The notes under the pieces: generated by a model
Seen by the model: the letters and a program-made list of their open reading frames with translations, nothing else
Told to the model about the DNA's origin: nothing
Database searches by the model: none
Assembly (NCBI RefSeq): GCF_963675165.1
Contig: NC_087380.1
Coordinates: 3,835,803-3,899,802 of the forward strand
Source: Halichondria panicea
Lineage: Eukaryota; Porifera; Demospongiae; Suberitida; Halichondriidae
DNA: 64,000 nucleotides
Direction of reading: 5' to 3'
Shown here: positions 53,789 to 64,000 of the stretch, in pieces
Layout of the letters: each line of letters begins with the position of its first letter
Position numbering within the stretch: position 1 is the stretch's first letter
Position numbers and translations under genes: made by a program

Positions 53789-53964
53789 CTCAATCTTAGC
53801 AATCTCTTTGCCGAGGGCATCGAACTTAGCCTTGTCCTGTGTGTACGAGTGTCCACTGTCCTTACAGAGACCCTCTTTCTCCTTGAGCTCTGACTGAGCA
53901 CTGGCCAGTCTCATCTGGGCAGCCTTAGTCTCGGTGACGGCAGCACTGATCTCACTCTCACACG
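53789..53964 (-). CDS. SMC2: SMC2 exon C (coiled coil)
   Basis: Acceptor ATGCAG, donor GTACGT. The peptide ACESEISAAVTETKAAQMRL and the following residues match SMC2 (ISKAQTEAKQAQMKLKHAQ in vertebrates). The 58 codons end in phase 0. The intron upstream (53965-59209) is 5.2 kb and contains a methyltransferase copy on the opposite strand. Confidence 0.92.
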
Positions 53965-54639
53965 CTGCATGGGAGGGAAGGAGGGGGGTGATTCAGTACT
54001 TTGAAACACGCATGCAGCATTATAGACACATTTTTGAGCACCCTTCTATTCAGCGAAACTGCTGATGGCCATGCACCATTGTTACTTATTCGTGCAGCCG
54101 TGTGAATATAATTTTTTCCTTCAACATGTACCAACAGGATCTTAGGATTTACCAACTCAGAGGGTTATTTTCGAGACACTAAATTGTTGCGGTTTACTCT
54201 AATAACTAAATACTTTGCAGATTTTATTTTTGAGGATAGAGGTTCAAATGATCACACCCCTATAGTAGAGAGGTCTTTCAACCGGAAGAATTTTTGAGGC
54301 ACTAAATTTTCAAGGTTTGAGGAAAGCCTCGAAACTTATACCGAAAATAACCCGCTATACGGTATTACAATAGTAGCCTGTAGGATGTGTGATTGTAACA
54401 TACCACACACATCTAATCTTAGCTTCCTACAAGCATTTCATCACCCTACGGTACATTGTACAGGTCTACAAGCACAACCATCCTTGGCAGTGTAAAAATA
54501 GCTGAGAATCCCAAATATAACTTAGCAACACAGTCTTTGGGGGTGCATGAATGTTATAATACCAGAACTAATGTTTGTTTCGAGTGGTTTGATCAATCCA
54601 CGAAAATAACTCGACGTGCCTCTCTCTCTCTCGTGCGGC

Positions 54640-54885
54640 ATGGTTTGAAGTGTGTCTCTCTCCCTCTCTCCCTCTCCCCCTCTCTCTCCCCCTCCCCCTC
54701 CCTCTCTCTCCCCCTCCCCCCTCTCTCTCCCTCTCCCCCCCCTCTCCCTCTCCCCCTCCCCCTCTCTCCCTCTCCCTATCTCCCTATCTCTCTATCTCTC
54801 TCCCCCTCCCCCCCTCTCCCCCCCTCTCTCTCTCCCCCTCTCTCCCTCCCTCTCCCTCTCCCTCTCTCTCTCTCTCCCCCTCCCT
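54640..54885 (+). repeat. Polypyrimidine tract (CT/CCCTCT)n
   Basis: About 245 bp of almost pure C and T on the plus strand, in ctctcccc and ccctct units. It gives long Pro/Leu/Ser open frames in all three plus frames that are not genes. Confidence 0.95.
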
Positions 54886-54895
54886 TTTGAGTATG

Positions 54896-55045
54896 CCAGG
54901 GGTAGCAGTAATGCTAGTGCGAGGACAACAATGCCATGGGGTAGCAGTAATGCTAGTGCGAGGACAACAATGCCCTAGGGTAGCAGAAATGCTTGTACGA
55001 GGATAACAATGTCTTGGGGTAGCAGTAATGCTAGTGCGGGGACCC
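54896..55045 (+). repeat. 39-bp minisatellite, about 4 copies
   Basis: Units of ggggtagcagtaatgctagt followed by gcgaggacaacaatgcc, starting near 54896, 54933, 54972 and 55011. The first two are nearly identical. Confidence 0.9.
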
Positions 55046-56583
55046 TTGGGGTATACCGTATTACTAGAATATTTGGCGGGTGAAAAACCTTTGCGAATGA
55101 GCCAAGTCAGCAGAAAATTTGACCCTTTGCGATCTAACTATTGCGTTCTGGCAAGGATCGTGTGTATTTACTAGTAATTGGGGCGAGCGAAGCGAGTCCC
55201 TTCCTAGTGATGAACGTTGCAATTTTGTCTGTGTGTCTGTCTGTGTGTGTGTGTGTGTGTCATGGACCGGCACGATATTTGTTTTTTGTACTCGTGACCC
55301 TTTACCAAATTTTACGTGAAAGCTGCGCATGGGCAAGAGCTAGCTACACTCAGGAACGAAGGGTCAGACAAGACACAGAGACTCTTGAGGCTGCAAGCAC
55401 GCCTACATCAGGTCAGAGCAGCTCAGATGGGGACCTTCTGAGCCTAAGATCACACAGGCATGCCTGCAGGAGGTCACAGCAGCTTACTTGCCATGTTTCA
55501 CTTCCAAGTCTTGTGTTTTTGTGATAATAAACCTGCTAGCTCAACAGGACAAAACAGAGATCGAGGCCAGTCACTAGGACAGGTCAGAGCAGCTCAGATG
55601 GAGACTTTTGAAGTTGCACAGGCACCTTTAGACAATACAGCACCACGGCAGGTCAGACCAGCTCAGATGGAAACTTCTGAGGCCACACAGGCACGCTTAC
55701 AACAGGTCAGAGTAGCTTTAAGGATTGTTTACACTGACAGTATACTATAGCCTTGTAATTTGGGTACAGTAAAAAGTGATAATATCTCCTTGCTTAGTTT
55801 GTACAGCCAGCTCTTTCGTGTTGAACTTTCACTCATAGATATAATTATGTTTCACTCTTAGTAAGTCAACTTCATGTTACACCATGCACAGTCAAAGACA
55901 ACAATCCTACACCACTCTGACAGAATAATTGTCACGGGTATACAGCTGGCACAGGAAAGTCGTATCTACATGGACTACTCGGTTATTCACAATCACTGTT
56001 CATTTCATTCGATTCATATAAACAATATACTTAAAATTACCACATTGTACCAAATGTCTGTACAACAAATACAAAATTGCTCGCTCGCCCCAAACATGCT
56101 CTGCATGCTCCTAGTAATTTAGGTTTTGCAGATTTTATTGTTGCGAATTGATCGACCATCGCAAAGCTGATTTGTGTAAAACTGTATGTTGCTAGTAATT
56201 GGGGAGAGCTATGAATATCATTTATAATTAATGAGAGTAGACTTTTAGTGCATGGCACTTCCGACTGAACGGTTAGCAATTTGAGGCCTGCCTCGGTTTT
56301 TCTAACCAAGATACCACATAGTTATCTCGGTATCTTATGGAAGCCAAAATGACTATCGCCATGGAACTTAAAAAAGCAACCACGTAATATATGAAAGTAT
56401 CTTATGGAACCCAAAAGCTACCTGCAATATTAACTTCCATGCCATGGAACTTAAATTTGGTATTTATGGAATGCCATGGAACCAAATTCAGCGAGTACTT
56501 TTTGTGGCAACTTGGGCCTTCCATGCAAGCTATAGGTAGGTAATGACAACATGCAAGCAAAGATTCAGAAAACAACCACAGCC

Positions 56584-57351
56584 ATGTCAACCATCAAAGC
56601 TACCGCAGCACAGCTTTACTTGGAGAACTCCCTCCTCCAAAAGAATCATGCAGATGAACTAATGAGCATGCTGAGTGTCCCCTATAGTGGACTGGTCCTG
56701 GACCTTGGCTGTGGAACTGGCCATGTTGCTACCATCTTGTCTGACCTTGTGGGACCTGAGGGACAAGTTGTTGCTGTCGATCCTGATGCAGAGAGAATCA
56801 AAGTAGCAAAGAGAGATAATTTGCGACCCAACATCCAATACTCCGTTGCAAATGACCAAACATTTCCTGGGGAACATTACGATCTGATTGTCTCAACACA
56901 TGTTATTCACTGAATCAAGAACAAACAAGCTCTCTTCAACCGTCTCTACAGCAAGCTCGCTCCTGGGGGAAGTTTCGGCTTTGTTACTTATGACGGACCT
57001 CCCAATCATCCACAGATAGTTAGCCAGGCCCTCGGTGTGCTAGTTACACAATCCTTTGAGGAGACAATGTTTAACACACTAAAGTTTGAGAAGAAGGAGG
57101 TTTATGAGGGTTTAGCAAAACCAGTTGGTTTCGAAGTTGCCTGCATTAAGGTTGATCACAAAGAGAAGTCATTTGTAAGTGTTGATGAGTTCTTAGAGTT
57201 TTGGTCGGGTGTGTCTCACGGAGTGTTTAGTGTCAGCGATGTTGATGAGAAGAAACTCGATAAGTATAAAGAAGATCACGAGAAAGAACTTTTGTCACAC
57301 CCAATTCCATATGATATGCTCTGCATGACAGTCAAGAAAGCAACTTACTAA
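56584..57351 (+). pseudogene. Class I SAM-dependent methyltransferase copy 2, one in-frame stop
   Basis: ATG at 56584 (MSTIKATAAQL), matching copy 1; an upstream in-frame ATG is at 56551. Motif I VLDLGCGTGHVATIL, VVAVDPDAERI and YDLIVSTHVIH are intact. TGA at 56911-56913 replaces the Trp codon of copy 1 (HVIHW). The frame is then open to TAA at 57349, total 255 codons as in copy 1, through YSKLAPGGSFGFVTYDG, FEKKEVYEGL, SVDEFLEFWSG and MLCMTVKKATY. It lies in an SMC2 intron, opposite in strand to SMC2. Function beyond SAM-dependent methyl transfer cannot be told. Nonsense allele, pseudogene or sequence error are all possible. Confidence 0.85.
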
Positions 57352-57393
57352 GTATAGGAAGTTGTACATGTACATAGGAATGTGTTAAACATA

Positions 57394-57590
57394 TACCGTA
57401 TAGCGGGTATAAACTTTCGTGGATTGATCGTTAGAAAGGTTTTTGCAGATTTAATTTTTGTGGAATAGCAGCTTTTCTGCAGCATGCATGCATGCATGTG
57501 ATATTATTTTCGTGGGTATAAATGTTCGCGGTGCATGCTTGATCAGCGAAAACCGCAAACATTATTTTAAAATATACACGCTATACGGTA
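57394..57590. mobile_element. TACCGTA-family MITE, full copy
   Basis: Left end TACCGTATAGCGGGTATAAA, right end TATACACGCTATACGGTA; internal ttttcgtggg/ttcgtgg blocks. 197 bp, just 3' of methyltransferase copy 2. Confidence 0.82.
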
Positions 57591-57957
57591 ATCGTATGAT
57601 GTGTTATTATAATTAGTGACTGGAGTTTGCACAGCTATTAATCCCGTACACATAGGTATAGCAAAAAGGCCATGTACATGTACAATAAGTTTGTCAATCC
57701 GTTTCAACATCATGAACATGTATGTACAGCTACAATGTATAGTGATACATTGCTCACTATAATTATTATAACCAATTCGATAATCGACATAATTTGGTTG
57801 CATGTGAATGTGTACTTTGTGTGTGTCAGCTAGTAGAACACTTGTATCATACATGTATATATGCATAGCTTTCACTGTTGGGGTCAATCGATCTTCATAA
57901 TTCAATACCGCATAACGGGTGAGGATAAAAGTACACTCTTACCATTTCATTCCCTAA

Positions 57958-58175
57958 GTACATGGGGAGCAAAGAGTGTAGGGGTACACTATTTGGTTCC
58001 TATATGATATGGGGAACAAAGAGTGTAGGGTCGCTCTTTGTCTCCCATATATATGGGGAACAAATAGTGTAGGGCCGCTCTTTGTCTCCCATGTATATGG
58101 GAACAAATAGTGTAGGGCCGCTCTTTGTCTCCCATATATATGGAGAACAAATAGTGTAAGGGTACACTATATGGA
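57958..58175. repeat. ~44-bp tandem repeat, about 4.5 copies
   Basis: Units atatggggaacaaatagtgt followed by agggccgctctttgtctccc recur at about 58007, 58051, 58095 and 58137, with a diverged copy before. Confidence 0.88.
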
Positions 58176-58196
58176 GATATTATTTTGGTCCCCATA

Positions 58197-58412
58197 TACC
58201 GTAGTACTAGAATATTTTGCGAGCATCAAACATTTGCGAATTTTGATCAATTTGCAACAATAAAATCCGCAAAACCTAAATTATTAATAGTAAATACACA
58301 CGATCCTTGCCAGAACGCAATAGTTGCATGTAGATCGCAAAAGGTCAACATTTATCCTGATTTGGCTCATCACAAAGGTTTTTCACCAGCAAAGTATTCT
58401 AGTAATACGGTA
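58197..58412. mobile_element. MITE with TACCGTAGTACTAGAATA ends
   Basis: Left end TACCGTAGTACTAGAATATT, right end AATATACGG-type reading agtattctagtaatacggta; imperfect inverted repeat. The interior (acacgatccttgccagaacg) also appears inverted at about 55145-55170, next to another TACCGTATTACTAGAATAT end at 55054. 216 bp. Confidence 0.75.
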
Positions 58413-59209
58413 TACGGAAAGAGTGTAGGGCCGCTGTTTATTTCCAGCAGGCAGCAGGTACGGCCGGAGAGGGTTGGGGTGCAAGCTTCTACACTGTTTG
58501 ACTACGGGCCGGAGCATACATTTTTCTGGTCCTAAGGCATTCCCAGGATAGCAGGAAACATAGGATTCAGAGGATTAAGGGGAATAGTGTTGGCGTCACT
58601 GGACATGGTTGGTCAACTTCCAGCCCTTCTACAGATATATGTACCAGTGATGCATATTACCGAAAACTCTAATGGGAAAGTCATGTCACAATAATATGCT
58701 TGTGCTCCAGACTACATTATTATGTCAAAGTTGGTCAAGTTTACCAAAAGTTCTGTAACAAAGGAAATAATTTGGGGGGTGGGTGGAATACAATTATACG
58801 CAAAAGAAGTATTGACACTCATTAACAATAATTATGCGATCCTTGTGTTGCATGAGGTGCAATTTAAGTTAAATTGTACTGCTCTGAAAAAAATGTTTCC
58901 CTACGTATATACGTTTGTAGATCTCATTATGAAAGGACTTACATGTAGGTACAGAACTGGGGTGCTAAATACAATGTACCTCGGGCATTTGGTCACCCAA
59001 TAGAGAAGAATGCGTATGCGTAACGATAATAATTGATTGTGCTGTGGTGACCAATTTTTGTTGTGGAAAAAAGTTACACCAAATCAGCAGAAAATGTTGA
59101 CACTGTGTGGTCATCATTATTTTTGCGAAGCTATTAGCACTCCGAAGTTCGCATATGTTTGATGCTTGCAAAACATTGCAGAAATACGATAATAAGAAGT
59201 TCGTCTCAC
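58413..59209. other. SMC2 intron, no feature recognised
   Basis: I see no gene, RNA or clear repeat structure between the MITE and exon B. Confidence 0.5.
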
Positions 59210-59368
59210 CAATTTTCTGAGCCGCGAGAGTCTCCTCCTGCCCGTCAGCGTTGCTAGAGAGACCAGCTGTGACAGCCTGAAAGTGTTGCTGGGCTGTTTG
59301 TATAGCCCTCTCTGCTCCTTTACTCCTCTCCTGGAGCTCCTGGTAGGCTTCTTGTCTCGCATCAACAT
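59210..59368 (-). CDS. SMC2: SMC2 exon B (coiled coil)
   Basis: Exon with AG acceptor and GTGAGA donor. It encodes the segment TAQQHFQAVTAGLSSNADGQ, which matches the animal SMC2 stretch AAQQHFNAVSAGLSSNEDG (from family memory). Entry phase follows exon A (G|AT gives Asp) and it exits after one base. This is one of the most diagnostic SMC2 exons in the window. Confidence 0.92.
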
Positions 59369-59660
59369 CTGCATTTAAAACCAAGCACCAAGCAATTAAG
59401 ACTTTAATAACCTTCTCTATCGATGGGTGAATCAAATTACTCTAGCTAAGTGAGTTCGTACACAAGATGTGATGTACATTGGGATCACAGTTATGAGCAT
59501 CTACAGCATTATGATCTGTCCGTCTGTCCGATCAGTCCTTCATAACAAAAAACTATCAGAGCTGGCCAACACACAACAGTGAAGCTTAATATCACCAGAC
59601 TCACACTAACAGACACAAAAAAAATGGTCTGACGAAACTCTATAGTAATAAACTACTTAC

Positions 59661-59841
59661 CTTTCTTCTTGGCTTCAAGCAGGGACTTGTCTTCCTCAAA
59701 TGACTTGGTAAGGGATTTGTGGTTCTTTTTCTCGGCAGCCAGCTCATCTTTGGTTGTCTTGAGGGTTGCCTCAGTGACAGCCTGGGCCATGGCCAAGTCT
59801 TTCACTCTCTTCTCTGACTCAAGAATGGGACCCTGGGCCTC
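59661..59841 (-). CDS. SMC2: SMC2 exon A (first coiled coil)
   Basis: Most 5' SMC2 exon recognised here. It is flanked by an AG acceptor (TGTGTAG) and a GTAAGT donor and encodes 60 codons plus one base. The peptide (EAQGPILESEKRVKDLAMAQ...) is charged coiled coil and leads in phase into the strongly SMC2-like next exon. SMC2 is the condensin ATPase that compacts mitotic chromosomes with SMC4. By comparison with animal SMC2 this is about residues 280-340. I did not find the N-terminal Walker A exons in 59842-64000. Confidence 0.8.
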
Positions 59842-59880
59842 CTACACAGTGGAAAGAATAATTAGCAAATTGCATCAGTA

Positions 59881-60662
59881 AACTAGAGCACTAAAGTGCA
59901 AACCCTCGGCTGGTGACATGATTATAAAGAAACCAGAAGAGTGATATAATGCAGTGCATGTAGTGATGTACGACTGAGCTGCATGTCTAGCAACTCAGGA
60001 GCAACCCAGGAGCAACCAGACTGGAGGCGGCATACTGAAACATTCAAGAACAGAGTTTTAGTGGTACATACATATATGCACTGTGCCACAGTCTGTGGAG
60101 TAGGATCACAGCAAAGACGCCTGGAGTCTCAGAGAAGTGTGGCAGAAGTGTGGCTCCTGGAGTTACTGAGTATGACCCCAGAGCTAACAGAGACAACAAA
60201 CCTTTCTATTGTAGTGGCCCCGTTGTTCCTAGTACGGAATCACTTCAGCTGTAAATACGTAGGGTACCTCGAATAAAAGCCACGTGTAGTTAACTAGCTG
60301 CCAACGTGCAAGTTTAGCTTTTGCTCGTTTTTATTCGACAATGAGGCTTTATCGAAATCTGCCACGATTAAAAACTAATAACTTGTTGTGTGAAGGGCTG
60401 AAGGCTATCCATGGTGTAAACGCAGTGCTATGGCATGTGGGGCAAAATATTCGTGATTTTTGTGGTTGAAGGTCTGACCACGAATATTTTACCCACGAAT
60501 GAAGCTACCTTGCCTGTAGTGCAAACTTTAACCACAAAAATATTACCCACGAAATGTCTCAAGATTGCTGAACCACAAATATTTTGTCCCCCGAAAATTA
60601 CCCGCTATACGGTATTCAAACAGACTACTAATACACGTGGCGCTCACGCGCCTCGGGTAATA
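59881..60662 (+). repeat. CTAGAGCACT...CTCGGGTAA repeat with a nested TACCGTA element
   Basis: Starts aactagagcactaaagtgca directly beyond exon A and ends ctcacgcgcctcgggtaa. From about 60437 to 60614 it is interrupted by a 5'-truncated TACCGTA element (right end cccgctatacggta), at nearly the same place where the 51582 copy carries its MITE. Confidence 0.75.
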
Positions 60663-61230
60663 ATTGTAAACAACTACAATCATAATTATTTGTACATGTA
60701 CAATGTACACGTACTGTACAGGTGTATATGTACATGTACAATGTATACATGTACAATGTATACCTGTACAGGTGAACATGTACATATATGTAGCTACTGC
60801 ATGCAAGTTATCATTACAGTCTTAAATGATAAATACTCTAAATACGTACATGCATGTACGTAATTTTTTCGTTGCACTAAAATGGGACAATACCGTGGCT
60901 AACATGTTGTAGTTAATGAGGTGCACTACTACTAGGCATACGCACTGTACACTGGAGGTATCAGATTGGTAATCTTAAGATAAGACCAGATGACCAACAA
61001 ATATGTGGTGCGTGTACACCCGAGGGTTATTAATATCAGGTGGGCATTTTTATGGGTAGAAAACAAGCAACCATAAACAAGCATGACACCACACTGTACA
61101 AGCATCCGGGAGGGGGAGGAAACATTACAAATGACCAAATATAGAAGCCAAGGCAGCAATTATTTAATCACTGTGTCCATTGACAATTTAGTTACAGTTA
61201 CTATAGCTGTGAGTACTTAGACTATACACA
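60663..61230. other. Spacer before the metallo-beta-lactamase exon
   Basis: About 60690-60790 is a set of overlapping acatgtacaatgta palindromes. The rest shows nothing recognisable. Confidence 0.5.
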
Positions 61231-61363
61231 ATGGCTAAAAAAGAAGATACAGAAGGACTTAAATATATTACAGATGGAGTAAAACACCTAGATGTACAAG
61301 CATCAGATGTACTTATACATGTTATCAATGTCGGGCAGGGTGACTCAATATTGGTGGAAGTAG
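61231..61363 (+). CDS. First exon of a metallo-beta-lactamase-fold (ComEC-like) gene
   Basis: ATG at 61231 opens 44 codons plus one base, followed by a good donor (AG|GTAAGT at 61364). The end reads VLIHVINVGQGDSILVEVG, the first beta strands and loop of ComEC/Rec2-type metallo-beta-lactamase proteins (HxINVGQGDSxLVE). The HxHxDH metal-binding exon was not found in the remaining 2.6 kb, so the gene must continue beyond the window or the exon is a solitary remnant. It is on the plus strand, possibly also within the SMC2 gene. Confidence 0.6.
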
Positions 61364-61459
61364 GTAAGTACATGTAAGTAGGTACTAGCTTCCTTAGCCA
61401 ACAACAATTTTCAATACCACTACAGTGCCAAGTAGGTTGCTAAAATGAGTCACAACAAG

Positions 61460-61506
61460 CCACTAAACCACAAAGCTGCTGGAGTTCTAGCTTTGTGGTT
61501 TAGTGG
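61460..61506. repeat. Perfect 18-bp-arm hairpin
   Basis: Arm ccactaaaccacaaagct (61460-61477) and arm agctttgtggtttagtgg (61489-61506) are exact reverse complements with an 11-bp loop. Could form a stable stem; function unknown. Confidence 0.85.
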
Positions 61507-61528
61507 TGTGAGTATAGCTACATGTAAC

Positions 61529-61776
61529 CAGGAGCCCATAAATAAGAGAAGGAGCAGCTAACTTCAACGTGTGCTCGGGGATCACGTTTCGTAATTGCCA
61601 GTGAAACCGCACTTCCTTGTATGGAAGCGACTAAGTGCTTGCAAACCGCAGCCCTGTATTGCGTATAACACGTGTAGGGATTCAACCACTTAAGTGACTC
61701 TGCATATGGGGTCATAACCACTTACAAAACGTGATCCCCGTAGTCAGCCGCTCCTTCTCTTATTTATGGGCTCCTG
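61529..61776. mobile_element. hAT-like MITE, copy 1
   Basis: 27-bp perfect inverted ends beginning CAGGAGCCCATAAATAAG. Flanked by a 7-bp direct repeat ATGTAAC. 248 bp. The inside contains cacgtttcgtaa / caaaacgtgatc subterminal pairs. Confidence 0.88.
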
Positions 61777-61910
61777 ATGTAACATAGTACTCATTTTTCA
61801 ACATTCAACTTTGAACAATATCAAGAGTTCACTAATGAAGTCTATTCAAACCTATTTGAAAAGCACTGTTGTACAGATTGGTTTGATAAGCGTTGGTGAG
61901 CTAGTACAAG

Positions 61911-62162
61911 CAGGAGCCTATAAATAAGAGAAGGAGCGCCTAACTACGAAGATCACGTTTTGTAAGTGGCTATGACCGCACTTCCATATACGCAGAGTCG
62001 CTAAGTGGCTGAATCACTACATGTGTTATACGCAATACAGCGCTGCGATTTGCAAGCACTTAGCTGTTTCCAAAAGAATTGCGGTTTCACTGGCATTTAC
62101 GAAACGTGAATCTTGAGTATATGTTGAAGTTAGACGCTCCTTATCATATTTATGAGCTCCTG
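61911..62162. mobile_element. hAT-like MITE, copy 2
   Basis: Same family as 61529-61776 with ends CAGGAGCC...GAGCTCCTG, slightly diverged arms and flanking 7-bp direct repeat GTACAAG. 252 bp. Confidence 0.85.
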
Positions 62163-63018
62163 GTACAAGCTACATGTACACAGGAATTGATGCGTGGATG
62201 GGACATTCCTAGTATCAACTCAACACAAAAAAATGGAGCACCCCTTCAGATTTCAACGAAACTTGGCATATACATGTAGATACCTTAATTACCATAAGTT
62301 ATATAACAACACCCAATAGCCCCATATGTCATATGGTTCTTAGTTACGAGCCCTGATAATTTAACAAAAGTTACAAATTTTGGTGACCCACCTAAGCTTC
62401 AGGGCATAACTTCTGCCATGATTAATTATGACAGCTAGATAAAAATGTAAATGGTTTCCCGTTTGTCCGTGTTTTGCATAGAGTTAGTCAGTTGGGCTTG
62501 TCCGCTGTCTGGAATCAAGAAGGTTCACTCTTGGGAGGGTACTTATAAATCCGTGCCAGAGAGGTTGTCATCGAGTGGGAGGTTCCGTTATGGGAGGTTC
62601 CACTGTATACATGTAGATGAGGAACAGTGAATAACTGGGTAGTTTGATGAACTGGATTTCCCTGTGCCAGCTATCCCGTGTCAATTGTCCTGAGTAGTGT
62701 AGCGTTGTTGTTCTGGTAGTGGTCTTTGACTGTGGTGTACACCTCGATCAGAGTGAAACATGTATCTGAGTGAAAGTTCAGCATGTTATCAATTATATAT
62801 GGCCCAACATTTACACAGCATGAGGAAAGAGCTTGCTGCACAAACTAACAGGAGGAGCAAGGAGATATTATCACAAACAGTGCTGTAGCCAAATTTATAA
62901 AGCTAACAACAAGCAATTACATTGTGAACAATTCTTAGTAAGTATAAGCTGCTCTGGTTGTAAGAGTGCCTGTGTGACCTCAGAAGTCTCTATCTAAGCT
63001 GGTCTGACTTTCCATATA

Positions 63019-63261
63019 TACCGTATAGCAGGAAATTTTTGCGGGTGCAAATTTTCTCTATTTGGCTCCCAGAGCCCTCAGCAGAAATTTTCGCGGTTTT
63101 AATTTTCGTGTCAATGCCAATAAACCACACCCACCAATAGGTTTTGCACCTGCGTATACCGGTGCGTGGGAGTTTATCCCAGTTTTAATTTTCGCGTTGA
63201 CTACTCTGCCCTCGAAAAACGCGAAAATTTGCACCCCATGAAAATTTCCCGCTATACGGTA
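63019..63261. mobile_element. TACCGTA-family MITE, full copy
   Basis: Left end TACCGTATAGCAGGAAATTT, right end AAATTTCCCGCTATACGGTA. Interior gcgggtgcaaatttt / aaaatttgcacccc pair. 243 bp. Confidence 0.85.
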
Positions 63262-63380
63262 GTATCTGGTCTCTGTGTTGTCTGTTATCAAGACCATTCT
63301 GAGCAAGTAGAACTTCCCGTTTTTTTTACCAAACCAGTCTTTAGGTACTATTTCCCGCTTTGTATAAGTTTTGTGGTTGA

Positions 63381-63848
63381 GGTATGGCCACCCCAGAGGA
63401 GGTTGGACGCGCGTCATCCACCGGCAGGTTTTATCACGTGCGCTCATAAAAATCTAATTAAATTGACCGATTAGGCACCATTAGGCACCTCGATGCTCCA
63501 CTGTTTTGTAGGCTGTACAGAGACACTGCAAGTACCCAGAAGTGGTCTAGGAGCATCCCCACCGCCCTCTCACCTTCTCTACACTGCTGAAAAGATTCCA
63601 AGATGGATCTAGACATAGCATTTAGATTTTTTTTGACACTTTTCCAACTTTTACCTAACAGGATTATGATCTATATGAGCAAAGGAGGTCAGAGCACCAT
63701 TAATCTGTTTCTCTTTAGTGCTAGTGTTCTCTAGCTCTTACTTGCACTTTTACATTCTCACCTTTGACCTCAAAGGAATTCTATAAAGATCTACATGACT
63801 GAACGCGTCATGATGATGCATGTCCAACCTCCTCTGGGCCACCCCAGG
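63381..63848. repeat. Inverted-repeat element with cccagaggaggttggac arms
   Basis: GCCACCCCAGAGGAGGTTGG near 63388-63408 is mirrored as ccaacctcctctgggccacc at about 63825-63844. No ORF inside. Confidence 0.6.
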
Positions 63849-64000
63849 GTAGCATTAAGGGGCGTGGCACCCTGCTTCAATTATTGGGCCCCCTCTTCTA
63901 TTTGACCACATGTAACAACTAAAAGATTTTCAGTACATGTATAGCTTCTTTGTTCCAAGTCAACATAAGTCTAGTATAGTAAAACTGCTACTGAAGATAC

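Larger units (their letters stand above)
53965..56583. other. SMC2 intron with simple repeats and MITE fragments
   Basis: A 5'-truncated TACCGTA MITE ends at 54364 (cccgctatacggta). A polypyrimidine CT-rich tract lies at about 54640-54885, a 39-bp minisatellite at 54896-55045, a TACCGTA end at 55054 and (GT)n at about 55240-55260. About 56190-56583 is the duplicated methyltransferase 5' flank. No other gene seen. Confidence 0.65.
61364..64000. other. Right end: MITEs and unassigned DNA
   Basis: Holds a small hairpin (61460-61506), two hAT-like MITEs (61529-61776, 61911-62162), a TACCGTA MITE (63019-63261) and an element with inverted cccagaggaggttggac arms (about 63381-63848). No further gene supported. 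Confidence 0.6.

Noticed and set aside
54456-55006. Three long Pro/Leu/Ser frames
   Set aside because: They are translations of the polypyrimidine tract and minisatellite, with no homology or splice context.
62670-62840. Minus-strand frame of about 55 codons (LNFHSDTCFTLIEVYTTVKD)
   Set aside because: Looks protein-like but is short, with no convincing splice sites or homology.
1-64000. tRNA, rRNA or other structured RNA genes
   Set aside because: I saw no tRNA A/B box pair with a cloverleaf or rRNA-like conserved core on inspection; a dedicated RNA search would be needed to exclude divergent ones.

Overview
This window is animal nuclear DNA. The genes have introns with GT..AG borders and the intergenic DNA is AT-rich and full of small inverted-repeat elements. 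The host gene is a metazoan-type SMC2. Overall texture (frequent ataattat motifs, dense MITEs, lineage-specific tandem families) suggests a sponge such as a demosponge; that is inference, not proof.

Backbone: fifteen minus-strand exons of SMC2 (condensin ATPase subunit) run from 59841 down to 622. They join with consistent splice phases into 686 codons covering roughly residues 280-990: the first coiled coil, the hinge and most of the second coiled coil. The N-terminal ATPase exons (beyond the right edge, or not recognised) and the C-terminal ATPase exons (beyond the left edge) are missing.

Nested genes: SMC2 intron 15188-53129 is about 37.9 kb and holds a clustered multigene family on both strands. 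I found about 12 full-length or nearly full-length members and at least 7 broken ones. Members share a core with a YGxxH motif followed by V.LEW, then about 100 residues later YN....NCQxF..DALxALGI, then a helical tail with HEDLD and a terminal FH...CxxxxC. The ordered His and Cys look like a papain-like fold thiol hydrolase or acyltransferase (NlpC/P60, LRAT or PPPDE type), but I cannot place the family with certainty. Two members (19807-21897 and 33688-36177) continue into five A20-type zinc fingers after a 30-residue tandem repeat. Their promoters, and that of a third broken copy, carry the same kappaB-like decamer and a TATA box. Some members have lost the Cys or both catalytic residues.

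The family grew by segmental duplication: about 19.6-30.6 kb and 33.5-42.6 kb are the same unit, with a chimeric broken copy at 31.9-32.9 kb between them.

Flanks: two SAM-methyltransferase copies sit in other SMC2 introns (6551-7318 minus, 56584-57351 plus). Each has one in-frame stop. A third remnant lies at about 11.24-11.34 kb. A transposon-derived ORF is at 9447-10472 minus. The first exon of a metallo-beta-lactamase-fold gene starts at 61231 plus. The rest is repeats: a 123-bp satellite (71-562), several MITE families, fold-back elements and minisatellites.
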